DNA of 64,000 nucleotides, from NCBI GenBank assembly GCA_029781115.1, contig JAKOXG010000011.1, positions 210,203 to 274,202 of the forward strand, written 5' to 3'. Positions within the stretch are counted from its first letter, which is position 1. The number at the start of each line of letters is the position of its first letter. The stretch comes from Candidatus Cloacimonadota bacterium (GTDB taxonomy: Bacteria > Cloacimonadota > Cloacimonadia > Cloacimonadales > Cloacimonadaceae). Position numbers and translations under genes: made by a program. A model generated the notes under the pieces. It had not been told where the DNA came from. It worked only from the letters and a program-made list of their open reading frames with translations, and did no database searches. Below, in pieces: positions 8,998-18,500 of the stretch.

Positions 8998-9800
8998 TTT
9001 CCCTCCTGACTCCTTAGGCTGAGATACACCTTAAAGCTCTGCATCCCCTCCGTTTTCATGGGTATGATAAAGCATTTATCCAAGTATGCTTTATAGGAGA
9101 TGGTCACCGTTTCGTCCGTGAACTTGCGGATGTCCATCTCGTCCGAGCTCTCGTGTGAACCGGCTATCTTTTGTAGCCTGTATTTTCCCATCAGCCTCAG
9201 TGCGTTTTCATGCGCCATAAACCAGGCATCCGGGAGCGAGGCTGCCAATGCTGAAGCCACCACGTTTATCACCTTGCCATCCTGGCTGACGGTGGCGTCT
9301 GCACACCAGGCCGGCACTTTATTTCCCTTCATTTTACGGATGCGCCCGTCCACTTTTCCATCGATAAAGCCATAAAGCGCCAGGTGATAGCCCATCAGGT
9401 CTGCACTGTCCAGCTTGATCAAATCCTGATGCGCTTTCTTCAGATATTCCATATCCGCACTCACCACCAGCTTGAGCTTGGCCTCTTTGGAATCCGAATT
9501 TTCCTCATCCGCCCACTCAAAGATAGCCCTTTTATCCACCACAAAGCTGCTGTGATTGCGTGAAAGCACCACGGCGGCATATTCTCTGGCGATGGAATCT
9601 GCTCTGGCTTCCCGATGGGTATCCGTGTAGGCAAAACCAATGGCATAGCTGCCTGAAGGCACCTGCCACAGCCAAGCCGGCGCCTCAAAATCGCCAATCT
9701 CCACCTGAACTTGCGGCTCTGCTGAGACCTGCACCACCTTATTCTGCGTGCAGGCAGCTAAACCAATAATGATCAAAAGCAAGAGCGATACTCGTTTCAT
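8994..9800 (-). CDS. Lipoprotein, LPP20-like
   Basis: A 268-aa protein with a lipoprotein signal peptide ([17 protein letters not shown]; lipobox LAAC, Cys17), so it should be anchored to a membrane facing the periplasm. The mature part opens with a segment ([20 protein letters not shown]) resembling LPP20-type lipoproteins, which have a small domain starting from a 'yaVGfa' strand and an alanine-rich helix. The remainder is not recognised. It sits between mnmG and kdsB with four-base overlaps on both sides; the operon context does not define its role. Confidence 0.75.
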   Translation of the reverse strand: MKRVSLLLLIIIGLAACTQNKVVQVSAEPQVQVEIGDFEAPAWLWQVPSGSYAIGFAYTDTHREARADSIAREYAAVVLSRNHSSFVVDKRAIFEWADEENSDSKEAKLKLVVSADMEYLKKAHQDLIKLDSADLMGYHLALYGFIDGKVDGRIRKMKGNKVPAWCADATVSQDGKVINVVASALAASLPDAWFMAHENALRLMGKYRLQKIAGSHESSDEMDIRKFTDETVTISYKAYLDKCFIIPMKTEGMQSFKVYLSLRSQEGK

Positions 9801-11617
9801 CTTTGCTCCTTGTTTGCATGTTTGCGCAACCAGACCATCAGCGCGCTGGCATCCGTATAATTTACACCCGGCACCCGCAAAGCCTGCGCCAAGTTTCTGG
9901 GGCGAATCTTGGCTAGCTTTTCCCTCGCCTCGGTTGCCAAGGTGGGAATGCTCAAATAGTCTATATCACCGGGCAAAAGGATGTCTTCCGAAGAGCTGAA
10001 GCGGTCGATCTCCTCTTGCGCCCGCTTGAGGTAACCCTCATATTTGATGGCCAGTTCGATGCGCGAAGCGACGTCTCTATCCAGAAGAGGTGAGGGTTGA
10101 TAACCATGCTCAACCAACGATGCAAAAGTAATCTCCGGCCTCTTCAATAAAATGGCATAGGGGATGGACTCCCGGCTTTTCTCTCTTTTCAGGCGCTGCA
10201 TCTCCTGCTCCTTGAGCTCCAGCATCTTACAAAAGCGTCCGTATCTCGCCTCACTCACCAAGCCCAGTTCATAACCCAGCTGCATCAGCCTTTCATCGGC
10301 ATTATCCTGCCTCAGCATCAGCCGATACTCCGCACGGGAGGTGAACATCCGATAGGGCTCGTTGGTGCCCCGCGTGACCAGATCATCCACCAACACCCCG
10401 ATATAAGCCTGCGACCGGCTGAGGATGAGCGGGTCTTTACCCTCCAGCGCCAGAGTGGCATTGATGCCCGCCATCAGCCCTTGCGCCGCCGCCTCTTCAT
10501 AGCCCGAAGTGCCGTTGATCTGCCCCGCAAGATACAAACCTTTGATCCGCTTGGATTCCAGCGAACTGTCTATCTCCGCCGCAGGGATGCAATCATACTC
10601 GATCGCATAGGCATAGCGCATGATGCGTGCCTGCTCCAAACCCGGAATGCTGTGCACGATCTGCTCCTGAATATCCGCCGGCAGCGAAGTGGAGACGCCA
10701 TTCACATAGCCCTCAAAAGTATAGAGTCCCTCCGGCTCGATAAAGATCTGATGGCTGTCGCGCTGCGGAAACTTCACGATCTTATCCTCGATGGACGGAC
10801 AATACCGTGCCCCAATCCCCTCTATCATCCCGCCATAAAGCGAGGACAGAGCAATGTTTTCACTGATCAGCCTGTGCGTCTCGGGCGTAGTGCGCGTAAT
10901 ATAGCAGGAGGCCAGGTTCTTGAGCTCCACATCCCGATAATAGGAATAGCCGCTGGGCTCCTCATCCCCGGGTTGCTCCTCCAAAAGGCTGTAATCCAGG
11001 CTGCGCAGATCCACCCGCGGTGGCGTGCCGGTCTTAAAACGCAGCAGTTCAAACCCCAAAGACTCCAGCGAGTCGCTCAGCTCGATGGACGCCGGCTCAC
11101 CGCTGCGTCCGCCGGAAACCACGCTTTTGCCCACATGCAGCGTTCCCTTGAGGAAAGTCCCCATCGCCAAAATCACCTTGGGCGCAAAGTATTGCGAACC
11201 GATCTGACTCTCCAAGCCGTATACCCGCCCCTCATTGACCAGGATCTTGGTGATGGTGGCTTCGATGAGCGTGAGGTTTTCCTGCTCTTCCAAGGTCTTG
11301 TGCATATGCGTGCTGTAGAGCCGTCTGTCGTTTTGGCTGCGGGGTGCCCAGACCGCCGGTCCCTTCTTTTTATTGAGCATGCGAAAGTGGATGCCGCTCA
11401 AGTCTGCGCAGTAGCCCAGCTCGCCGCCCAAAGCATCAATCTCTTTGGCCAGATGCCCCTTGGCCGGCCCGCCGATGCTGGGATTGCAGCTCATGGTGCC
11501 CACATTTTCCAGCTTGATGGTAAAAACAGCCGTTTTGGCACCTCTTCTGGCACTCGCCAAGGCCGCTTCGATGCCGGCATGGCCTGCACCCACCACCAGG
11601 ACGTCGTATTTATTCAC
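9797..11617 (-). CDS. mnmG: tRNA uridine-5-carboxymethylaminomethyl modification enzyme MnmG (GidA)
   Basis: MnmG with MnmE installs the cmnm5 group on wobble U34 of certain tRNAs, using FAD, NADH and methylene-THF. The 606-aa product begins [20 protein letters not shown] (dinucleotide-binding motif), then has [13 protein letters not shown], the FKTGTPPR motif, [15 protein letters not shown] and the C-terminal helical domain with [13 protein letters not shown]. Length is slightly below the usual 620-630. It overlaps the lipoprotein start by four bases and lies 12 nt after engB. mnmE is not in the window. Confidence 0.96.
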   Translation of the reverse strand: MNKYDVLVVGAGHAGIEAALASARRGAKTAVFTIKLENVGTMSCNPSIGGPAKGHLAKEIDALGGELGYCADLSGIHFRMLNKKKGPAVWAPRSQNDRRLYSTHMHKTLEEQENLTLIEATITKILVNEGRVYGLESQIGSQYFAPKVILAMGTFLKGTLHVGKSVVSGGRSGEPASIELSDSLESLGFELLRFKTGTPPRVDLRSLDYSLLEEQPGDEEPSGYSYYRDVELKNLASCYITRTTPETHRLISENIALSSLYGGMIEGIGARYCPSIEDKIVKFPQRDSHQIFIEPEGLYTFEGYVNGVSTSLPADIQEQIVHSIPGLEQARIMRYAYAIEYDCIPAAEIDSSLESKRIKGLYLAGQINGTSGYEEAAAQGLMAGINATLALEGKDPLILSRSQAYIGVLVDDLVTRGTNEPYRMFTSRAEYRLMLRQDNADERLMQLGYELGLVSEARYGRFCKMLELKEQEMQRLKREKSRESIPYAILLKRPEITFASLVEHGYQPSPLLDRDVASRIELAIKYEGYLKRAQEEIDRFSSSEDILLPGDIDYLSIPTLATEAREKLAKIRPRNLAQALRVPGVNYTDASALMVWLRKHANKEQR

Positions 11618-11629
11618 TTGTCCAAGCTC

Positions 11630-12244
11630 TTAGTCGATCACGTGACTGCGCATCCACTCATAGATCTTTTCCACGCCCGTCTTTTTCAGAGCGGAAACGG
11701 GGAAAATCTGCTCCGGCTCCAAGCCCAAACCCTTGGCCAACTGCTCCACCGTGCCCTTGACCTTGGTTTTGGCAATCTTATCCGCCTTGGTGGCTACCAC
11801 GCAGAAAGGCATCTCTCTGGCTTGCAGGATCTCAACCATCAGGATGTCCTTGGGATCCGCTTCGTGCCGGATATCCACCAAGACCAGGATAGCCTTCAAG
11901 GATTCACGCTCCTCAAAGTAGTGCATCACCATGCGGCGCCATTTCTCCATCTCAGCTTGGCTCACCGAGGCGTATCCATAACCGGGCAGGTCTGTGAGTT
12001 GCAGTCGCCCTTCGGTGGCGGTTTCATCGTCTTTGTAGCGCGTCAAAAAGAAATTGAGCAGCTTGGTCTTTCCGGGTGTATTGCTGGTCTTGGCCAGTTT
12101 GTTCATACCGGTTATCAGGTTGATGAGCGTGGATTTACCCACATTGCTCCTACCCACAAAGGCAAATTCAGTAAAAGCGCTGGCGGGATAATCTGCAGGC
12201 TCCACCGCAGATTTGACGAAAAAGCTTTGCACTAATCTAAACAT
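11630..12244 (-). CDS. engB: Ribosome biogenesis GTPase EngB (YihA/YsxC)
   Basis: A 204-aa TRAFAC-class GTPase needed for assembly of the large ribosomal subunit. G1 is GRSNVGKST (about residues 31-39), followed by the switch-I TPGKT, G3 DLPGYGYA, G4 TKADK and G5 SALKKTG, all in the usual EngB order; length is typical. The start codon region overlaps the queD stop by eight bases and mnmG starts 12 nt downstream, so it is the second gene of the queD operon. Confidence 0.96.
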   Translation of the reverse strand: MFRLVQSFFVKSAVEPADYPASAFTEFAFVGRSNVGKSTLINLITGMNKLAKTSNTPGKTKLLNFFLTRYKDDETATEGRLQLTDLPGYGYASVSQAEMEKWRRMVMHYFEERESLKAILVLVDIRHEADPKDILMVEILQAREMPFCVVATKADKIAKTKVKGTVEQLAKGLGLEPEQIFPVSALKKTGVEKIYEWMRSHVID

Positions 12245-12608
12245 GGCTATAAGTCACCGAACTGCGTTCTGATTCAAAGATTTCCACGCTCTCCACCCTG
12301 CCGGGAAGCTGCGCCAAAGCCGCCTCAAAACGCTCATAGATGTAACGTGATAAGTTCTCGCTGGTGGGGTTTTTATCCTTAAAGTAGGGCAGATCATTCA
12401 GATAGCTGTGATCCAGCTCATCCAGGATCTCCCCCATGAGCCGCTTGATCACCCCAAAATCCAGTGCCATACCGATGTCATCCAAGACATCACAGGCGAG
12501 GGTGACCTTCACCTTCCAATTGTGGCCGTGCAGGTTTTTGCAGGCACCTTCGTAGCCACACAATTTGTGGGCAGCGCTGAAGCTGTCGCTCACACTAAGT
12601 CTATACAT
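12237..12608 (-). CDS. queD: 6-carboxy-5,6,7,8-tetrahydropterin synthase QueD
   Basis: QueD converts dihydroneopterin triphosphate to 6-carboxytetrahydropterin, the second step of queuosine biosynthesis. The 123-aa product has zinc-ligand histidines in FSAAHKL (~His14) and HGHNWK (~His28/30), the catalytic Cys in GACKNLHGH, and the ELDHSYLND motif followed by PTSENLS. AGGAG precedes the ATG. First gene of the operon; the pairing with mnmG is notable because both modify wobble-position tRNA bases. queC, queE and queF are not in the window. Confidence 0.95.
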   Translation of the reverse strand: MYRLSVSDSFSAAHKLCGYEGACKNLHGHNWKVKVTLACDVLDDIGMALDFGVIKRLMGEILDELDHSYLNDLPYFKDKNPTSENLSRYIYERFEAALAQLPGRVESVEIFESERSSVTYSHV

Positions 12609-12655
12609 TACTATCTCCTAAGATACGCTTATATCAGGTTGTTACGGTTTGGTGC

Positions 12656-12685
12656 CATTATCTGGAACCATCCCTTTTATGGCAA
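12656..12685 (-). promoter_or_regulatory. Putative promoter of the queD operon
   Basis: Minus strand TTGCCA (12680-12685), 17 nt, GATAATG (12656-12662), about 48 nt before queD. Variant -35 but spacing and TG-ended box agree with the other sites. Confidence 0.4.
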
Positions 12686-12699
12686 GTGAAAAATCGTGC

Positions 12700-13865
12700 A
12701 GCCCCTTACTCTCTCCCTCCTGCAGCGAAGCTGCCCCCCCCCTGAATTCGTGCTAATTCGTGGAAAAGAGTAAAATCAGAAAAACGGCGGTTCGGCGACC
12801 GCCCGTACATCCCCCCCCCTTCGCTCTCTCTCCCTCATGCCGACACAGTCGGCCAAATCCCCGAAACCAGCGCAGCTCCTAACACCTAAAACCTAACACC
12901 TAACACCTGGCCGGCGCATCCGGCCTTGTAGCCGGAGGTTGCCAAACCGCCGCAGTATGGTCGCTTGCCATAGCGACCCACCCGTAGCCGGCAAGCGCCG
13001 GCTACCATTTTGCAGTAGTTTATATCCAACTAAAATAGTGGGAGTTTATCTCCACTATCCGGCAGCAAAAAGCAGGCCTAAAATCAACATTTGACATATT
13101 ACTATAACATAGCAACCTATAACCCCCATTACAGACCCTCCTCAAATGCCGATTCCATGCGGACTCCCAACTCCTTCCCTGCTGCTCTCCTGCTCCTCTA
13201 ACAAGTAAGCAGTAAGAAAGCAGGCAGTTAGGAGCAGGAGGCAAGTGGGAGGAAAATGGATATCGGGAAGGTGGGTAAGGCGGGCGAAAAGTCAACCTTT
13301 GCGCTTTCCTCCGTTTTCGGCAAACAAATTATGGGCGAGTTTCGGCAGCAATCAGCCACTGAAATCCAAGAAAGTAGTCCGGTTTTTTTGGCACGAGTCA
13401 GTGCGGCTTCGCCGGTACCTTCGGTGCGCGGCGAGCGACCATACATCCCATAATTCGTGTAATTCGTGGGAAAAACAAGAAAGCACAGAATCGTCCGGAT
13501 TGCCATTAAAAAGCACACGGATTCCCCGAAACCAGCGCAGCGACTGACGACTGGCAAGCGCAGCTTGCTGCCCAGTCGTGTGTATCCGTGGAAAACATCA
13601 AACTGCGTTTGATTGCGGCGGTTTGGCAACCTCCGGCTACAAGGTCAGTGCGGCTTCGCCGGTACCTTCGGTGCGCGGCGAGCGACCATACATCCCATAA
13701 TTCGTGTTAATTCGTGTAATTCGTGGGAAAAACAAAGAGTTTCAGAACCATCCGGATTCCATCAAAAGCATGCGCCTCTTCGCCACCTGCGTCAGCCGCT
13801 AAAACCTAACACCTAAAACCTAACACCTAACCAACACAGTCTGTCACTCGTGGAAAATACTCCAC
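12700..13865. repeat. Large intergenic repeat mosaic without a convincing gene
   Basis: About 1.2 kb. From left: polypyrimidine tract, TTCGTGCTAATTCGTGGAAA strings, heptamer array TAACACC/TAAAACC (12884-12908), GC-rich hairpin modules such as GGTCGCTTGCCATAGCGACC, dispersed repeat copy A (13055-13345), two copies of GTCAGTGCGGCTTCGCCGGT (about 13400 and 13645), more TTCGTG strings and a second heptamer array (13800-13830). Short open frames in it consist of repeat sequence and lack ribosome-binding sites. Confidence 0.85.
13055..13345 (-). repeat. Dispersed ~300-bp repeat, copy A (inverted relative to copy B)
   Basis: By eye about 85-90% identical over ~290 bp to the reverse complement of 36655-36965, with few indels. 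Contains an inverted repeat: arm 13187-13202 and arm 13227-13240 (GTTAGGAGCAGGAG) around a 24-nt loop, with a two-base bulge. No transposase and no clear terminal repeats, so the element type is unknown. Confidence 0.8.
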
Positions 13866-13908
13866 TTTTTAGTCATAATTCGTTTTGTTACAAAACCGCA
13901 TATTGTGC

Positions 13909-13937
13909 TTGACATATTTTGCGCTTTACTGGATTGA
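13909..13937 (+). promoter_or_regulatory. Putative promoter of the sigma-like gene
   Basis: TTGACA (13909-13914) with the TG-containing box GATTGA (13932-13937) 17 nt downstream. The 15 bases ATATTGTGCTTGACA (13900-13914) recur exactly at 63833-63847. Confidence 0.5.
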
Positions 13938-13972
13938 TCCTTATAGGAGAATAACTTGAAGGATGCTGTAAA

Positions 13973-15091
13973 ATGAAAAAAACTGACATCAAAGGCCTAA
14001 GCAAAGAACAAAGCGAAGCCATTTTTGGGCAGATCGCCAAATTGGCAGGGGAGACCTTTCTCAATATGGACCTGTCTCGCGATCTTGTCAAAGCCGCTCA
14101 AATGCTGCTTTTGAAGGACTCTTTATCTCAAGATCCGGCGGAGATCACCCAAGAGTTCGTCGCCAATACTCTTTTTCCCAGGGCGGTAAACAGCGTATTT
14201 GCGGACTACCAGATTTATTGCCACCGCTATAGTTTGTCCAAGACCCAGGACCCCAACCTCTCTGAAGACATCGCCCAGGAAGCCGTCAAATTGCTGTTAT
14301 CATCCCCCAAAAGAGTGGAAAATATCGGTGCCTGGTTGATCCAAGTAACTTACAACCTCCTTCGGGCTCACTACAAAGAATCCAAGAAAGAAAAGAAGCT
14401 CTATCAAGAGCTCTCTCTGGAGGCCGGTTCCTATGAGAAATGGCTAAAGTCTGAAGACCTCATGGAACTCAAAGAGTTGGATTCCGCCATGGTGGAAGAG
14501 ATGTTGAAAAGTGATGAATACCAACAGTATCATGAGATCATCTCATTTGACAGCATCAAAGACTATGCGGCTGCCCATAATATCAGTGAAGAAGTAGCCC
14601 AAAAGAGAAAAGAAAGAGCACGTCGCAACCTGAAATCAATGGTCCTGCTCAGCCTGGGCTGGCGCGATACCCCAAGTATACTGGACTACAATCAATACAA
14701 TGCAATTCGCAAGTTTATCCGCGAGGTGCCAAAAGTGCTAAAAGGTGAAGAGGAGGCAGAGTGGATAAAATCACTGAATTCAGACCATATAGAGGCTGTT
14801 AGAACAATAAAAACGATAGCTGATTGGGGAATTAAAACGCTGGGTGAGCGCAATTACAGGATTACTCTTTTTGCATTTTTAGAGGATAGGAAGCCACTTG
14901 GGATCACCTTCAATATCGTTCTGAGCAAGAGAAACAGTGTCTCTGTTCAAAGCTGCCTGGTCAATACACTTGCTGCCAAATTAGCGGTTGATGCAAAAGT
15001 TCGTGTTCCCGTTAATAGAGGCATGTCGATGTGGACTTTTGAGGAAATAACCACACTCCTGAAGAAAATTCATATAGCTCCCCTTGCCTGA
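13973..15091 (+). CDS. ECF sigma-factor-like regulator
   Basis: A 372-aa protein. Residues ~80-140 resemble sigma-70 region 2: LSEDIAQEA (about 97-105) corresponds to the 'aeDlvQet' helix, and WLIQVTYNLLRAHYKE (122-137) to the '-10 recognition' helix 'WLyriarNllidhyR'. Residues ~190-225 (IKDYAAAHNISEEVAQKRKE then RARRNLK) look like a region 4 helix-turn-helix. The ~85-residue N-terminus and ~145-residue C-terminus are unfamiliar, and the protein is about twice the normal ECF size, so another DNA-binding role is possible. ATG at 13973 follows a purine-rich leader. Followed by a terminator and then the 2010-aa secreted protein. An N-terminal paralogue lies at 21837. Confidence 0.65.
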   Translation: MKKTDIKGLSKEQSEAIFGQIAKLAGETFLNMDLSRDLVKAAQMLLLKDSLSQDPAEITQEFVANTLFPRAVNSVFADYQIYCHRYSLSKTQDPNLSEDIAQEAVKLLLSSPKRVENIGAWLIQVTYNLLRAHYKESKKEKKLYQELSLEAGSYEKWLKSEDLMELKELDSAMVEEMLKSDEYQQYHEIISFDSIKDYAAAHNISEEVAQKRKERARRNLKSMVLLSLGWRDTPSILDYNQYNAIRKFIREVPKVLKGEEEAEWIKSLNSDHIEAVRTIKTIADWGIKTLGERNYRITLFAFLEDRKPLGITFNIVLSKRNSVSVQSCLVNTLAAKLAVDAKVRVPVNRGMSMWTFEEITTLLKKIHIAPLA

Positions 15092-15099
15092 CAGATTAT

Positions 15100-15131
15100 A
15101 GCCGGCTCACCCTGGCCGGCTTTGCTTTTTG
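15100..15131 (+). terminator. Terminator-like hairpin after the sigma-like gene
   Basis: AGCCGG ... CCGGCT stem (15100-15121) followed by TTTGCTTTTT, 9 nt after the stop codon. Confidence 0.7.
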
Positions 15132-15386
15132 TGATATTACCGGAATTTCTCCTGCTTGTTTGGTAGAAAAAACCTCCTCTTCGAGGAAAGCTCCCAAAAG
15201 TGTGAGCTTAGTTTCTCTCCGCCCATTATCCCCTAACATACTGCCACTGTTGCAGATAACCTAAAGATAGCAGCGCCTGTCCCAAAACTAATATCGCAAA
15301 ATCGAAAATAGTTGCCATTCCAGCATCGGAAAATCGGCACTTTTGACACTTATATTATAGAAGACTATTCTAAAGGAGATGAAAAA

Positions 15387-15599
15387 ATGAAAGAACCGAC
15401 CTTTTTCAAGCCGATGGAAGCTTTCAAGCTTTACATTGAAGAGACAGGAACAATGTTTGCACCTCTATTTCAGCGTCCCTTCTACCATTGTAATGGCTAT
15501 TCTCCTCTGCAGCACCGGGTACTGATATATAGACTGCAAGCATGTTTACAGCTTTGTAAGATACTGCTATCAGCAGAACAAAAAAGGAGAGAGACATGA
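15387..15599 (+). CDS. Small ORF translationally coupled to the 2010-aa secreted protein
   Basis: 70 aa, not recognised. ATG 15387 has AAAGGAG ending nine bases upstream, a good ribosome-binding site, and the stop TGA (15597-15599) overlaps the ATG of the giant gene at 15596 as ATGA. The sequence has three cysteines near the middle and end, no signal peptide and no known domain. It may be a leader peptide controlling translation of the secreted protein, or a chance frame; the giant gene also has its own AAAGGAG. A TTGACA at 15343-15348 could provide a promoter. Confidence 0.4.
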   Translation: MKEPTFFKPMEAFKLYIEETGTMFAPLFQRPFYHCNGYSPLQHRVLIYRLQACLQLCKILLSAEQKRRET

Positions 15600-18500
15600 A
15601 AAGATTGACGTCTTTGATCGTAGCGATTGCGGTTGGGCTCATCATTGGTCTCAACGCTCTTACGATTACAGTAGGTACGACGATGGAAACAGTTAGCCTA
15701 TACCCGATCCATACCCAACGCAGCTACAATTACACCCAACAAATCTACACTCAGTCACAGATCAACCAACAAGGTGAGATCTCCAAGATCAGGTTTTTCC
15801 GTCACCACTCCGGTGAACTTGATAACAGCCACAATTGGGTGGTTTACATGGGGCATACCGCCCGCGATTTTTTCCCAAATACATGGGAATGTGTACCGGC
15901 AGATAGCCTCACGCAGGTATTCTCTGGCAGCCTTCTCGACAACTTTCCTGCTCCCGGACAGTGGATGGAGATCACTTTGGATACCCCCTTCAGCTATAAC
16001 AACTCAAACAACTTGTTGGTAGCTGTTTATGAAAACACGCCCGATTACAGCGAGACCGTGATGTGGGCTGGTTTTGACAGTGGCAATTATAGAGGCTTGT
16101 ATTATGGCAGCAATAGCATAGATCCAGATGTCAATGCTCCACCTCATGCCAACCAAAGGTCAAGACGAATCGCCTCCATTCAATTTGTATTTACAGATAC
16201 TGAGGCTCCCGTGGCACCCGCGCTGGTCTTTCCAGAAAACTACGCCACCATCGTGAATGGTCAGGCCTTGGAATGGGCTTTGCCTACTGGTACTGCAGAT
16301 GTAACTGGTTATGATGTGTATATTGATGGCACTCTGGTAAGCGATAACCAAGTGTCCAATCAGTACTTACTCACTGACTTGGAGTCTGGGCCTCATACCT
16401 GGCACGTGGTTGCACGCAACGACATCGGCTCTTCGCCTCCCTCTGCAACGGGAAACTTTACCATCGCAACAGGTTTGATAATAGGCGATGGCACGCTGGA
16501 AGGTGTGTTGCCCGTCTATGCCTATCAAGATTACAGCTACACTCAGAGCATCTTTCTGCAATCTGAAATCAACATCAGCAATCAGCGCATTGAACGAATC
16601 GCCTACTATTGGAATGGTGCGGGTGTGGGAACCAACACCAGCGATTGGAAGGTTTACATGGGTCACGTGCAGAGGAGCGGGTTTGACAGCATGTCAGATT
16701 GGGTTCCCGTTAGCCATATGATACAGGTCTTTGATGGTCACCTGAATATCCCTGCCACACCCGGCTGGATAGAGATTGAATTGGACACCCCTTTCGTCTA
16801 TAACAACATGGATAACTTAGTGATCGCCGTGGATGAAAATACACCCAATCACGATGGTAACAATCAACGCTTTTATAGCACGCCCACGCCAGACCAATAT
16901 CGTAGCATCCATTACTATTACGGCGGCAGCAATCCTGACCCCGCCTCACCTCCTAACGGGTTCTTGCAGCCCGCATATCCCAATATCATGATTAAGTTCG
17001 GAGACCTGCCCACAAGTCCCGTTTTGGAAGTTATACCCCCAGGCTTAAACTTTGGTACGGTGATATATGGACAGCCCAACGAGCCACTTACCGTGATGGC
17101 TTCCAACATGGGAGGTGGGACTATAAACCTGACCGCTGCAGATGTTAGCCTCATAGGCCAGAATGCGGCTGAGTTTTCCTTTGATCCTGCAAACCTGCCC
17201 GCAACTTTGGGCTCTGGACAATATGTATTTATTCCGGTAACGGTGACAGGATTTACCACAGGCCAGGTCTCTGCTACCCTGCGCATTATCTATGATGGAC
17301 AAAACCATGATGTACACCTGACTGCAGTCGTCTCACCTGTCAACACTATCATGATAGGAAATGGCACCCAAGCGCAAGGATATCCTTTTGGAACGCTATG
17401 GGGGTTTGAACGCTCTGCTTCCCTCTACACTGCGGATCAGATCGGCATAGTGGGCACTCTCGACATGGTAGCTTGGGATTGTGCCACCCCTGCCAACATA
17501 AACATTCCCTACAAGATTTGGGCTAAAAACACCACCGAGACAGCCCTGACACCTCAAACCTGGCAGAGTTTTACCGCCGGTGCGACCCTGCTCAAACAGG
17601 GCACATTCACACCTAACACCTCGGGCTGGAAATCCTTTCAACTGGATACCCCCTTTAGCTATACCGGTTCGGGCTTGATCATCGCCATAGAAAGCAATTA
17701 TGGCGGCTCAGGTATAGAAAGTGATCACTCGTTTAGATATACCAACCTCGGTACACAAAGGCATCAGGTGTGGCGTTATGATAACAGTGAACCCACAGGT
17801 AACGGGTGGATTTACGCAGATATTCCCAATATCATGATGCACATTGCCACAGATGTTGAGGACGACCTCTGCGCTATAAACATCAGTGGCAGCCTCACGC
17901 CCACAGTCGGACAAGAGACCAGCTACACCGTGCGCATAAGAAACAACGGCAGCATCAATCAAAGCAACTATCAGGTAAAACTGATGGGACACAATAACGC
18001 TCAACTGGCGGTGGTGAACGGACCTCCGATAAACAGCGGCATGACTGCTGATGTAGAGCTCTTGTGGACGCCCACCGTCGTAGGCCCTACCACTCTCTGC
18101 GGCAAAGTGGAGCTTGATGGTGATGAAGTTGCCATCAACAACCAGACCGCTCCCGTGGCAGTAGATGTCCAACCCGCCGGCGTCGTGGCCGTTACTATTG
18201 GTTCGGGTGATGAACTTGCCCGCATTCCCATGGACTTCTGGGCGCGCAACTCACTCTACGAGACACTGTATCTATCTGATGAGCTTGGCTTTACCACTGG
18301 CACCATCACCTCTATAGCCTTCTTCAACCAGTTCAACAACAATGTGGACATCGGAGCCACCAAGGTCTTCTTGGGAAGCACCACGCAAAACGACCTCAGT
18401 GGAGGCTTTATCCCTGCCACTGAATTGACCATGGTCTACGATGGAGACATATGCTATCCAAGCGGTAACAACACTATCCTCATTGACTTGCAAACACCCT

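Noticed and set aside
10481..12235. 584-codon plus-strand open frame
   Set aside because: Antisense to mnmG and engB; the open frame follows from codon bias of the real genes.
13020..13295. Open frame MTFRPPYPP... in dispersed repeat A, also present in copy B (36726-36971)
   Set aside because: No Shine-Dalgarno, and most differences between the copies change the amino acid, as expected for neutral DNA. Kept as a repeat only.
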